From positions 1,563,001 to 1,627,000 of the forward strand of contig OZ024759.1 in assembly GCA_964016885.1 (NCBI GenBank): a stretch of DNA of 64,000 nucleotides, in the 5' to 3' direction. The stretch is from Eledone cirrhosa (lineage: Eukaryota > Mollusca > Cephalopoda > Octopoda > Eledonidae). Shown piece after piece: positions 28,261-41,620 of this stretch. The notes under the pieces are model-generated. The model was not told the origin of the DNA. It made no database searches and worked only from the letters and a program-made list of their open reading frames with translations. The translations under genes and the position numbers were made by a program. How positions within the stretch are numbered: the first letter of the stretch is position 1; each line of letters starts with the position of its first letter.

Positions 28261-31200
28261 GACACAGTCTATATTAGTAAAATGACACAGTCTATATTAA
28301 TAACATGACACAGTCTATATTAGTAACATGACAAAGTCTATATTAGTAGCATGACAAAGTCTATATTAGTAACATGACAAAGTCTATATTAGTAACATGA
28401 CACAGTCTATATTAGTAACATGACAAAGTCTATATTAGTAACATGACAAAGTCTATATTAGTAACATGGCAGTCTATATTAGTAACATGACAAAGTCTAT
28501 ATTAGTAACATGACACAGTCTATATTAGTAACATGACAAAGTCTCTATTAGTAACATGACAAAGTCTATATTAGTAACATGACAGTCTATATTAGTAACA
28601 TGACAAAGTCTCTATTAGTAACATGACAAAGTCTATATTAGTAACATGACAGTCTATATTAGTAACATGACAAAGTCTATATTAGTAACATGACAGTCTA
28701 TATTGTAACATGACACAGTCTATATTAGTAGCATGACACAGTCTATATTAGTAAAATGACACAGTCTATATTAGTAACATGACAGTCTATATTAGTAACA
28801 TGACAAAGTCTATATTAGTAACATGACAAAGTCTATATTAGTAACATGACAAAGTCTATATTAGTAACATGACAAAGTCTATATTAGTAACATGACAGTC
28901 TATATTGTAACATGACACAGTCTATATTAGTAACATGACACAGTCTATATTAGTAACATGACAGTCTATATTAGTAACATGACAAAGTCTATATTAGTAA
29001 CATGACAAAGTCTATATTAGTAACATGACAAAGTCTATATTAGTAACATGACAGAGTCTATATTAGTAGCATGACACAGTCTATATTAGTAACATGACAA
29101 AGTCTATATTAGTAACATGACACAGTCTATATTAGTAACATGACAAAGTCTATATTAGTAACATGACACAGTCTATATTAGTAACATGACATAGTCTATA
29201 TTAGTAACATCACAAAGTCTATATTAGTAGCATGACACAGTCTATATTAGTAACATGACACAGTCTATATTAGTAACATGACACAGTCTATATTAGTAAA
29301 ATGACACAGTCTATATTAGTAACATGACACAGTCTATATTAGTAACATGACAAAGTCTATATTAGTAGCATGACAAAGTCTATATTAGTAACATGACAAA
29401 GTCTATATTAGTAACATGACACAGTCTATATTAGTAACATGACAAAGTCTATATTAGTAACATGACAAAGTCTATATTAGTAACATGACAGTCTATATTA
29501 GTAACATGACAAAGTCTATATTAGTAACATGACACAGTCTATATTAGTAACATGACAAAGTCTCTATTAGTAACATGACAAAGTCTATATTAGTAACATG
29601 ACAGTCTATATTAGTAACATGACAAAGTCTCTATTAGTAACATGACAAAGTCTATATTAGTAACATGACAGTCTATATTAGTAACATGACAAAGTCTATA
29701 TTAGTAACATGACAGTCTATATTGTAACATGACACAGTCTATATTAGTAGCATGACACAGTCTATATTAGTAAAATGACACAGTCTATATTAGTAACATG
29801 ACAGTCTATATTAGTAACATGACAAAGTCTATATTAGTAACATGACAAAGTCTATATTAGTAACATGACAAAGTCTATATTAGTAACATGACAAAGTCTA
29901 TATTAGTAACATGACACAGTCTATATTAGTAACATGACATAGTCTATATTAGTAACATGACAAAGTCTATATTAGTAGCATGACACAGTCTATATTAGTA
30001 ACATGACACAGTCTATATTAGTAACATGACAGTCTATATTAGTAACATGACAAAGTCTATATTAGTAGCATGACAAAGTCTATATTAGTAACATGACACA
30101 GTCTATATTAGTAACATGACAATCTATATTAGTAACATGACACAGTCTATATTAGTAGATATGACAAAGTCTATATTAGTAACATGACAGTCTATATTAG
30201 TAACATGACAAAGTCTATATTAGTAGCATGACAAAGTCTATATTAGTAGCATGACACAGTCTATATTAGTAACATGACACAATCTATATTAGTAACATGA
30301 CACAGTCTATATTAGTAACATGACAAAGTCTATATTAGTAGCATGACAAAGTCTATATTAGTAACATGACAAAGTCTATATTAGTAACATGACACAGTCT
30401 ATATTAATAACATGACAAAGTCTATATTAGTAACATGACAAAGTCTATATTGGTAACATGACACAGTCTATATTAGTAATATCACAAAGTCTATATTAGT
30501 AACATGACACTGTCTATATTAGTAACTTGACAAAGTCTATATTAGTAACATGCCACAGTCTATATTAGTAACATGACACAGTCTATATTAGTAACATGAC
30601 ACAGTTTATATTAGTAACATGACAAAGTCTATATTAGTAACATGACAAAGTCTATATTAGTAACATGACACAGTCTATGTTAGTAACATGACAAAGTCTA
30701 TATTAGTAGCATGACAAAGTCTATATTAGTAACATGACAAAGTCTATATTAGTAACATGACACAGTCTATGTTAGTAACATGACAAAGTCTATATTAATA
30801 ACATGACAAAGTCTATATTAGTAACATGACAAAGTCTATATTAGTAGCATGACAAAATCTATATTAGTAACATGACAGTCTATATTAGTAACATGACAAA
30901 GTCTATATTAGTAACATGACAGTCTATATTGTACCATGACAAAGTCTATATTAGTAACATGACAGTCTATATTGTAACATGACACAGTCTATATTAGTAA
31001 CATGACAAAGTCTATATTAGTAACATGACAGTCTATATTGTAACATGACACAGTCTATATTAGTAACATGACACAGTCTATATTAGTAACATGACAGTCT
31101 ATATTAGTAACATGACAAAGTCTATATTAGTAACATGACAAAGTCTATATTAGTAACATGACAAAGTCTATATTAGTAACATGACAAAGTCTATATTAGT

Positions 31201-31870
31201 AGTATGACAAAGTCTATATTAGTAACATGACAGTCTATATTAGTAACATGATAAATCTATATTAGTAGCATGACAAAGTCTATATTAGTAGCATGACACA
31301 GTCTATATTAGTAACATGACACAGTCTATATTAGTAAAATGACACAGTCTATATTAGTAACATGACAAAGTCTATATTAGTAGCATGACAAAGTCTATAT
31401 TAGTAACATGACAAAGTCTATATTAGTAACATAACACAGTCTATATTAGTAACATGACAAAGTCTATATTAGTAACATGACAAAGTCTATATTAGTAACA
31501 TGACAGTCTATATTAGTAACATGACAAAGTCTATATTAGTAACATGACAAAGTCTCTATTAGTAACATGACAAAGTCTATATTAGTAACATGACAGTCTA
31601 TATTAGTAACATGACAAAGTCTCTATTAGTAACATGACAAAGTCTATATAAGTAACATGACAGTCTATATTAGTAACATGACAAAGTCTATATTAGTAAC
31701 ATGACAGTCTATATTGTAACATGACACAGTCTATATTAGTAACATGACACAGTTTATATTAGTAACATGACATAGTCTATATTAGTAACATGACAAAGTC
31801 TATATTAGTAACATGACAGTCTATATTGTAACACGACACAGTCTATATTAGTAACATGACACAGTCTATA
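28110..31870. repeat. Higher-order block A6
   Basis: Complete A block: GTAGTATGAC (28167), GACAGAG (29050), GTAGATATGAC (30158, 1991 bp from the first), ATGCCAC (30552), GATAAATC (31250, 698 bp later) and CACGAC (31832). From GACAGAG to CACGAC every marker is 7148 bp from A4. Downstream of 31.87 kb it joins the CACGGTC linker type (32205) rather than the ATGGCAG type that follows A4. Confidence 0.83.
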
Positions 31871-32299
31871 TTAGTAACATGACAGTCTATATTAGTAACA
31901 TGACAAAGTCTATATTAGTAACATGACAAAGTCTATATTAGTAACATGACAAAGTCTATATTAGTAACATGACAAAGTCTATATTAGTAGCATGACACAG
32001 TCTATATTAGTAACATGACAAAGTCTATATTAGTAACATGACACAGTCTATATTAGTAACATGACAAAGTCTATATTAGTAACATGACAAAGTCTATATT
32101 AGTAACATGACACAGTCTATATTAGTAACATGACAAAGTCTATATTAGTAACATGACACTGTCTATATTAGTAACTTGACAAAGTCTATATTAGTAACAT
32201 GACACGGTCTATATTAGTAACATGACACAGTCTATATTAGTAACATGACAAAGTCTATATTAGTAGCATGACAAAGTCTATATTAGTAACATGACAAAG

Positions 32300-34130
32300 T
32301 CTATATTAGTAACATGACACAGTCTATGTTAGTAACATGACAAAGTCTATATTAGTAACATGACAAAGTCTATATTAGTAACATGACACAGTCTATATTA
32401 GTAACATGACAAAGTCTATATTAGTAGCATGACAAAGTCTATATTAGTAACATGACACAGTCTATATTAGTAACATGACAAAGTCTATATTAGTAGCATG
32501 ACAAAGTCTATATTAGTAACATGACAAAGTCTATATTAGTAACATGACAGTCTATATTGTAACATGACACAGTCTATATTAGTAACATGACACAGTCTAT
32601 ATTAGTAACATGACAGTCTATATTAGTAACATGACAAAGTCTATATTAGTAACATGACAAAGTCTATATTAGTAACATGACAAAGTCTATATTAGTACTA
32701 TGACAAAGTCTATATTAGTAACATGACAGTCTATATTAGTAACATGATAAATCTATATTAGTAGCATGACAAAGTCTATATTAGTAGCATGACACAGTCT
32801 ATATTAGTAACATGACACAGTCTATATTAGTAACATGACACAGTCTATATTAGTAACATGACAAAGTCCATATTAGTAGCATGACAAAGTCTATATTAGT
32901 AACATGACAAAGTCTATATTAGTAACATGACACAGTCTATATTAGTAACATGACAAAGTCTATATTAGTAACATGACAGTCTATATTAGTAACATGACAA
33001 AGTCTATATTAGTAACATGACAAAGTCTCTATTAGTAACATGACAAAGTCTATATTAGTAACATGACAGTCTATATTAGTAACATGACAAAGTCTCTATT
33101 AGTAACATGACAAAGTCTATATTAGTAACATGACAGTCTATATTAGTAACATGACAAAGTCTATATTAGTAACATGACAGTCTATATTGTAACATGACAC
33201 AGTCTATATTAGTAACATGACACAGTTTATATTAGTAACATGACATAGTCTATATTAGTAACATGACAAAGTCTATATTAGTAACATGACAGTCTATATT
33301 GTAACATGACACAGTCAATGTTAGTAACATGACACAGTCTATATTAGTAACATGACAGTCTATATTAGTAACATGACAAAGTCTATATTAGTAACATGAC
33401 AAAGTCTATATTAGTAACATGACAAAGTCTATATTAGTAACATGACAAAGTCTATATTAGTAGCATGACACAGTCTATATTAGTAACATGACAAAGTCTA
33501 TATTAGTAACATGACACAGTCTATATTAGTAACATGACAAAGTCTATATTAGTAACATGACAAAGTCTATATTAGTAACATGACACAGTCTATATTAGTA
33601 ACATGACAAAGTCTATATTAGTAACATGACACTGTCTATATTAGTAACTTGACAAAGTCTATATTAGTAACATGACACAGTCTATATTAGTAACATGACA
33701 GTCTATATTAGTAACATGACAAAGTCTATATTAGTAGCATGACAAAGTCTATATTAGTAACATGACAAAGTCTATATTAGTAACATGACACAGTCTATGT
33801 TAGTAACATGACAAAGTCTATATTAATAACATGACAAAGTCTATATTAGTAACATGACACAGTCTATATTAGTAACATGACAAAGTCTATATTAGTAGCA
33901 TGACAAAGTCTATATTAGTAACATGACACAGTCTATATTAGTAACATGACAAAGTCTATATTAGTAGCATGACAAAGTCTATATTAGTAACATGACAAAG
34001 TCTATATTAGTAACATGACACAGTCTATATTAGTAACATGACAAAGTCTATATTAGTAACATGACAGTCTATATTAGTAACATGACAAAGTCTATATTAG
34101 TAACATGACAAAGTCTCTATTAGTAACATG
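32300..34130. repeat. Higher-order block C1
   Basis: A block type not present before 32 kb. It holds GTACTATGAC (32698), GATAAATC (32746), TCAATGTTAG (GTCAATG at 33314), CACTGTC with AACTTGAC (33632) and TTAATAAC (about 33.83 kb). It recurs at 39773, 39821, 40277 and 40595. The offset is 7075 bp for the first two markers and 6963 bp for the last two. The 112-bp difference is five monomers (22+23+23+23+21 bp) present here at about 33.19-33.30 kb and absent from the second copy. Confidence 0.78.
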
Positions 34131-37100
34131 ACAAAGTCTATATTAGTAACATGACAGTCTATATTATTAACATGACAAAGTCTCTATTAGTAACATGACA
34201 AAGTCTATATTAGTAACATGACAGTCTATATTAGTAACATGACAAAGTCTATATTAGTAACATGACAGTCTATATTGTAACATGACACAGTCTATATTAG
34301 TAACATGACACAGTTTATATTAGTAACATGACATAGTCTATATTAGTAACCTGACAAAGTCTATATTAGTAACATGACAAAGTCTATATTAGTAACATGA
34401 CAAAGTCTATATTAGTAACATGACAAAGTCTATATTAGTAGCATGACACAGTCTATATTAGTAACATGACAAAGTCTATATTAGTAACATGACACAGTCT
34501 ATATTAGTAACATGACAAAGTCTATATTAGTAACATGACACAGTCTATATTAGTAACATGACACAGTCTATATTAGTAACATGACAAAGTCTATATTAGT
34601 AGCATGACAAAGTCTATATTAGTAACATGACAAAGTCTATATTAGTAACATGACACAGTCTATGTTAGTAACATGACAAAGTCTATATTAATAACATGAC
34701 AAAGTCTATATTAGTAACATGACACAGTCTATATTAGTAACATGACAAAGTCTATATTAGTAACATGACAGTCTATATTAGTAACATGACAAAGTCTCTA
34801 TTAGTAACATGACAAAGTCTATATTAGTAACATGACAGTCTATATTAGTAACATGACAAAGTCTATATTAGTAACATGACAGTCTATATTGTAACATGAC
34901 ACAGTCTATATTAGTAGCATGACACAGTCTATATTAGTAAAATGACACAGTCTATATTAGTAACATGACAGTCTATATTAGTAACATGACAAAGTCTATA
35001 TTAGTAACATGACAAAGTCTATATTAGTAACATGACAAAGTCTATATTAGTAACATGACAAAGTCTATATTAGTAACATGACACAGTCTATATTAGTAAC
35101 ATGACATAGTCTATATTAGTAACATGACAAAGTCTATATTAGTAGCATGACACAGTCTATATTAGTAACATGACACAGTCTATATTAGTAACATGACAGT
35201 CTATATTAGTAACATGACAAAGTCTATATTAGTAGCATGACAAAGTCTATATTAGTAACATGACACAGTCTATATTAGTAACATGACAATCTATATTAGT
35301 AACATGACACAGTCTATATTAGTAGATATGACAAAGTCTATATTAGTAACATGACAGTCTATATTAGTAACATGACAAAGTCTATATTAGTAGCATGACA
35401 AAGTCTATATTAGTAGCATGACACAGTCTATATTAGTAACATGACACAATCTATATTAGTAACATGACACAGTCTATATTAGTAACATGACAAAGTCTAT
35501 ATTAGTAGCATGACAAAGTCTATATTAGTAACATGACAAAGTCTATATTAGTAACATGACACAGTCTATATTAATAACATGACAAAGTCTATATTAGTAA
35601 CATGACAAAGTCTATATTGGTAACATGACACAGTCTATATTAGTAATATCACAAAGTCTATATTAGTAACATGACACTGTCTATATTAGTAACTTGACAA
35701 AGTCTATATTAGTAACATGCCACAGTCTATATTAGTAACATGACACAGTCTATATTAGTAACATGACACAGTTTATATTAGTAACATGACAAAGTCTATA
35801 TTAGTAACATGACAAAGTCTATATTAGTAACATGACACAGTCTATGTTAGTAACATGACAAAGTCTATATTAGTAGCATGACAAAGTCTATATTAGTAAC
35901 ATGACAAAGTCTATATTAGTAACATGACAAAGTCTATATTAGTAACATGACAGTCTATATTAGTAACATGACAAAGTCTATATTAGTAACATGACAAAGT
36001 CTCTATTAGTAACATGACAAAGTCTATATTAGTAACATGACAGTCTATATTATTAACATGACAAAGTCTCTATTAGTAACATGACAAAGTCTATATTAGT
36101 AACATGACAGTCTATATTAGTAACATGACAAAGTCTATATTAGTAACATGACAGTCTATATTGTAACATGACACAGTCTATATTAGTAACATGACACAGT
36201 TTATATTAGTAACATGACATAGTCTATATTAGTAACATGACAAAGTCTATATTAGTAACATGACAAAGTCTATATTAGTAACATGACAAAGTCTATATTA
36301 GTAACATGACAAAGTCTATATTAGTAGCATGACACAGTCTATATTAGTAACATGACAAAGTCTATATTAGTAACATGACACAGTCTATATTAGTAACATG
36401 ACAAAGTCTATATTAGTAACATGACACAGTCTATATTAGTAACATGACACAGTCTATATTAGTAACATGACAAAGTCTATATTAGTAGCATGACAAAGTC
36501 TATATTAGTAACATGACAAAGTCTATATTAGTAACATGACACAGTCTATGTTAGTAACATGACAAAGTCTATATTAATAACATGACAAAGTCTATATTAG
36601 TAACATGACACAGTCTATATTAGTAACATGACAAAGTCTATATTAGTAACATGACAGTCTATATTAGTAACATGACAAAGTCTCTATTAGTAACATGACA
36701 AAGTCTATATTAGTAACATGACAGTCTATATTAGTAACATGACAAAGTCTATATTAGTAACATGACAGTCTATATTGTAACATGACACAGTCTATATTAG
36801 TAGCATGACACAGTCTATATTAGTAAAATGACACAGTCTATATTAGTAACATGACAGTCTATATTAGTAACATGACAAAGTCTATATTAGTAACATGACA
36901 AAGTCTATATTAGTAACATGACAAAGTCTATATTAGTAACATGACAAAGTCTATATTAGTAACATGACACAGTCTATATTAGTAACATGACATAGTCTAT
37001 ATTAGTAACATGACAAAGTCTATATTAGTAGCATGACACAGTCTATATTAGTAACATGACACAGTCTATATTAGTAACATGACAGTCTATATTAGTAACA

Positions 37101-37830
37101 TGACAAAGTCTATATTAGTAGCATGACAAAGTCTATATTAGTAACATGACACAGTCTATATTAGTAACATGACAATCTATATTAGTAACATGACACAGTC
37201 TATATTAGTAGATATGACAAAGTCTATATTAGTAACATGACAGTCTATATTAGTAACATGACAAAGTCTATATTAGTAGCATGACAAAGTCTATATTAGT
37301 AGCATGACACAGTCTATATTAGTAACATGACACAATCTATATTAGTAACATGACACAGTCTATATTAGTAACATGACAAAGTCTATATTAGTAGCATGAC
37401 AAAGTCTATATTAGTAACATGACAAAGTCTATATTAGTAACATGACACAGTCTATATTAATAACATGACAAAGTCTATATTAGTAACATGACAAAGTCTA
37501 TATTGGTAACATGACACAGTCTATATTAGTAATATCACAAAGTCTATATTAGTAACATGACACTGTCTATATTAGTAACTTGACAAAGTCTATATTAGTA
37601 ACATGCCACAGTCTATATTAGTAACATGACACAGTCTATATTAGTAACATGACACAGTTTATATTAGTAACATGACAAAGTCTATATTAGTAACATGACA
37701 AAGTCTATATTAGTAACATGACACAGTCTATGTTAGTAACATGACAAAGTCTATATTAGTAGCATGACAAAGTCTATATTAGTAACATGACAAAGTCTAT
37801 ATTAGTAACATGACACAGTCTATGTTAGTA
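34060..37830. repeat. 1886-bp tandem duplication (34.06-35.92 and 35.95-37.8 kb)
   Basis: TTATTAAC (the C after TTAA at 34171 and 36057), GTAGATATGAC (35325/37211) and ATGCCAC (35719/37605) each repeat exactly 1886 bp apart. GTCTCTATT at 34794/36680 and the ordered neighbours agree. The upstream member contains a truncated A block (A7, about 34.75-35.92 kb) that stops shortly after TATGTTAG and jumps back to the TTATTAAC string. That jump is the duplication junction. The downstream member continues into a complete A 3' end (A8). Confidence 0.83.
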
Positions 37831-38930
37831 ACATGACAAAGTCTATATTAATAACATGACAAAGTCTATATTAGTAACATGACAAAGTCTATATTAGTAG
37901 CATGACAAAATCTATATTAGTAACATGACAGTCTATATTAGTAACATGACAAAGTCTATATTAGTAACATGACAGTCTATATTGTACCATGACAAAGTCT
38001 ATATTAGTAACATGACAGTCTATATTGTAACATGACACAGTCTATATTAGTAACATGACAAAGTCTATATTAGTAACATGACAGTCTATATTGTAACATG
38101 ACACAGTCTATATTAGTAACATGACACAGTCTATATTAGTAACATGACAGTCTATATTAGTAACATGACAAAGTCTATATTAGTAACATGACAAAGTCTA
38201 TATTAGTAACATGACAAAGTCTATATTAGTAACATGACAAAGTCTATATTAGTAGTATGACAAAGTCTATATTAGTAACATGACAGTCTATATTAGTAAC
38301 ATGATAAATCTATATTAGTAGCATGACAAAGTCTATATTAGTAGCATGACACAGTCTATATTAGTAACATGACACAGTCTATATTAGTAAAATGACACAG
38401 TCTATATTAGTAACATGACAAAGTCTATATTAGTAGCATGACAAAGTCTATATTAGTAACATGACAAAGTCTATATTAGTAACATGACACAGTCTATATT
38501 AGTAACATGACAAAGTCTATATTAGTAACATGACAAAGTCTATATTAGTAACATGACAGTCTATATTAGTAACATGACAAAGTCTATATTAGTAACATGA
38601 CAAAGTCTCTATTAGTAACATGACAAAGTCTATATTAGTAACATGACAGTCTATATTAGTAACATGACAAAGTCTCTATTAGTAACATGACAAAGTCTAT
38701 ATAAGTAACATGACAGTCTATATTAGTAACATGACAAAGTCTATATTAGTAACATGACAGTCTATATTGTAACATGACACAGTCTATATTAGTAACATGA
38801 CACAGTTTATATTAGTAACATGACATAGTCTATATTAGTAACATGACAAAGTCTATATTAGTAACATGACGGTCTATATTGTAACACGACACAGTCTATA
38901 TTAGTAACATGACACAGTCTATATTAGTAA
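36630..38930. repeat. Higher-order block A8 (5'-truncated)
   Basis: This copy starts within A at the GTCTCTATT that lies 531 bp before GTAGATATGAC (36680 to 37211, the same 531 bp as in A1 and A7). It continues through ATGCCAC (37605), GATAAATC (38303) and CACGAC (38885). From ATGCCAC to CACGAC it is offset 7053 bp from A6. It carries a private GACGGTC at about 38.87 kb where its sisters have GACAGTC. Confidence 0.8.
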
Positions 38931-39379
38931 CATGACAGTCTATATTAGTAACATGACAAAGTCTATATTAGTAACATGACAAAGTCTATATTAGTAACAT
39001 GACAAAGTCTATATTAGTAACATGACAAAGTCTATATTAGTAGCATGACACAGTCTATATTAGTAACATGACAAAGTCTATATTAGTAACATGACACAGT
39101 CTATATTAGTAACATGACAAAGTCTATATTAGTAACATGACAAAGTCTATATTAGTAACATGACACAGTCTATATTAGTAACATGACAAAGTCTATATTA
39201 GTAACATGACACTGTCTATATTAGTAACTTGACAAAGTCTATATTAGTAACATGACAGGTCTATATTAGTAACATGACACAGTCTATATTAGTAACATGA
39301 CAAAGTCTATATTAGTAGCATGACAAAGTCTATATTAGTAACATGACAAAGTCTATATTAGTAACATGACACAGTCTAT

Positions 39380-41084
39380 GTTAGTAACATGACAAAGTCT
39401 ATATTAGTAACATGACAAAGTCTATATTAGTAACATGACACAGTCTATATTAGTAACATGACAAAGTCTATATTAGTAGCATGACAAAGTCTATATTAGT
39501 AACATGACACAGTCTATATTAGTAACATGACAAAGTCTATATTAGTAGCATGACAAAGTCTATATTAGTAACATGACAAAGTCTATATTAGTAACATGAC
39601 AGTCTATATTGTAACATGACACAGTCTATATTAGTAACATGACACAGTCTATATTAGTAACATGACAGTCTATATTAGTAACATGACAAAGTCTATATTA
39701 GTAACATGACAAAGTCTATATTAGTAACATGACAAAGTCTATATTAGTAACATGACAAAGTCTATATTAGTACTATGACAAAGTCTATATTAGTAACATG
39801 ACAGTCTATATTAGTAACATGATAAATCTATATTAGTAGCATGACAAAGTCTATATTAGTAGCATGACACAGTCTATATTAGTAACATGACACAGTCTAT
39901 ATTAGTAACATGACACAGTCTATATTAGTAACATGACAAAGTCTATATTAGTAGCATGACAAAGTCTATATTAGTAACATGACAAAGTCTATATTAGTAA
40001 CATGACACAGTCTATATTAGTAACATGACAAAGTCTATATTAGTAACATGACAGTCTATATTAGTAACATGACAAAGTCTATATTAGTAACATGACAAAG
40101 TCTCTATTAGTAACATGACAAAGTCTATATTAGTAACATGACAGTCTATATTAGTAACATGACAAAGTCTCTATTAGTAACATGACAAAGTCTATATTAG
40201 TAACATGACAGTCTATATTAGTAACATGACAAAGTCTATATTAGTAACATGACAGTCTATATTGTAACATGACACAGTCAATGTTAGTAACATGACACAG
40301 TCTATATTAGTAACATGACAGTCTATATTAGTAACATGACAAAGTCTATATTAGTAACATGACAAAGTCTATATTAGTAACATGACAAAGTCTATATTAG
40401 TAACATGACAAAGTCTATATTAGTAGCATGACACAGTCTATATTAGTAACATGACAAAGTCTATATTAGTAACATGACACAGTCTATATTAGTAACATGA
40501 CAAAGTCTATATTAGTAACATGACAAAGTCTATATTAGTAACATGACACAGTCTATATTAGTAACATGACAAAGTCTATATTAGTAACATGACACTGTCT
40601 ATATTAGTAACTTGACAAAGTCTATATTAGTAACATGACACAGTCTATATTAGTAACATGACAGTCTATATTAGTAACATGACAAAGTCTATATTAGTAG
40701 CATGACAAAGTCTATATTAGTAACATGACAAAGTCTATATTAGTAACATGACACAGTCTATGTTAGTAACATGACAAAGTCTATATTAATAACATGACAA
40801 AGTCTATATTAGTAACATGACACAGTCTATATTAGTAACATGACAAAGTCTATATTAGTAGCATGACAAAGTCTATATTAGTAACATGACACAGTCTATA
40901 TTAGTAACATGACAAAGTCTATATTAGTAGCATGACAAAGTCTATATTAGTAACATGACAAAGTCTATATTAGTAACATGACACAGTCTATATTAGTAAC
41001 ATGACAAAGTCTATATTAGTAACATGACAGTCTATATTAGTAACATGACAAAGTCTATATTAGTAACATGACAAAGTCTCTATT
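39380..41084. repeat. Higher-order block C2, cut by the gap
   Basis: Second C block: GTACTATGAC (39773), GATAAATC (39821), GTCAATG (40277), CACTGTC (40595), and GTCTCTATT at 41076 immediately before the gap. The last is 6963 bp from its partner at 34113, so the homology runs right up to the gap edge. By analogy with C1 the missing sequence would begin like the string after 34.12 kb. Just upstream, GACAGGTC at 39258 (22-bp monomer) stands where the 7053-bp partner at 32205 has GACACGGTC. Confidence 0.78.
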
Positions 41085-41284
41085 NNNNNNNNNNNNNNNN
41101 NNNNNNNNNNNNNNNNNNNNNNNNNNNNNNNNNNNNNNNNNNNNNNNNNNNNNNNNNNNNNNNNNNNNNNNNNNNNNNNNNNNNNNNNNNNNNNNNNNNN
41201 NNNNNNNNNNNNNNNNNNNNNNNNNNNNNNNNNNNNNNNNNNNNNNNNNNNNNNNNNNNNNNNNNNNNNNNNNNNNNNNNNNNN
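41085..41284. other. Assembly gap, 200 N
   Basis: Exactly 200 unknown bases interrupt the array. The left flank stops after the first three bases (ATT) of a monomer and the right flank resumes at GTCTAT, position 18 of a monomer. At least 14 bases plus whole monomers are therefore missing. 200 does not fit that phase for unaltered 23-bp monomers (200 leaves 16 after division by 23), so the length is probably a placeholder of the kind scaffolding software inserts. The true missing sequence may be much longer. The diagnostic variants of the two arms differ on either side. Confidence 0.97.
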
Positions 41285-41620
41285 GTCTATATTAGTAACA
41301 TGACAAAGTCTATATTAGTAACATGACACAGTCTATATTAGTAACATGACACAGTCTATATTAGTAGCATGACACAGTCTATATTAGTAACATGATACAG
41401 TCTATATTAGTAACATGACAAAGTCTATATTAGTAACATGACAAAGTCTATATTAGTAAAATGACAAAGTCTATATTAGTAACATGACAAAGTCTTTATT
41501 AGTAACATGACACAGTCTATATTAGTAACATGACACAGTCTATATTAGTAACATGACAAAGTCTATATTAGTAACATGACAAAGTCTATATTAGTAACAT
41601 GACACAGTCTATATTAGTAA

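Larger units (their letters stand above)
1..41084. repeat. Left satellite arm, 23-bp monomer
   Basis: This is a continuous head-to-tail array of a 23-bp monomer, ATTAGTAACATG followed by ACAAAGTCTAT, with no interruption by other sequence. Two main alleles, ACAAAG and ACACAG, alternate in long barcode-like strings. Length variants are common in this arm. A 21-bp form carries GACAGTC (2 bases lost), a 22-bp form carries ATTGTAAC (1 base lost), and rare forms carry GATAAATC (22 bp), GACAATC (21 bp) or GTAGATATGAC (24 bp). Substitutions typical of this arm are GTCTCTATT, ATGGCAG, TATGTTAG, AACTTGAC and GTAGTATGAC. The monomer contains TAG, TAA and TGA on the plus strand and TAG and TAA on the minus strand. 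Because 23 is not a multiple of 3, each frame meets stops within a few monomers, so the array is non-coding. A structural or heterochromatic role is inferred, not shown. Confidence 0.98.

Noticed and set aside
41068..41295. Open reading frame of 75 codons
   Set aside because: It spans the 200-N gap. Only a few codons on either side are readable, and N-containing codons simply hide the stops present in every monomer. It is not a gene.
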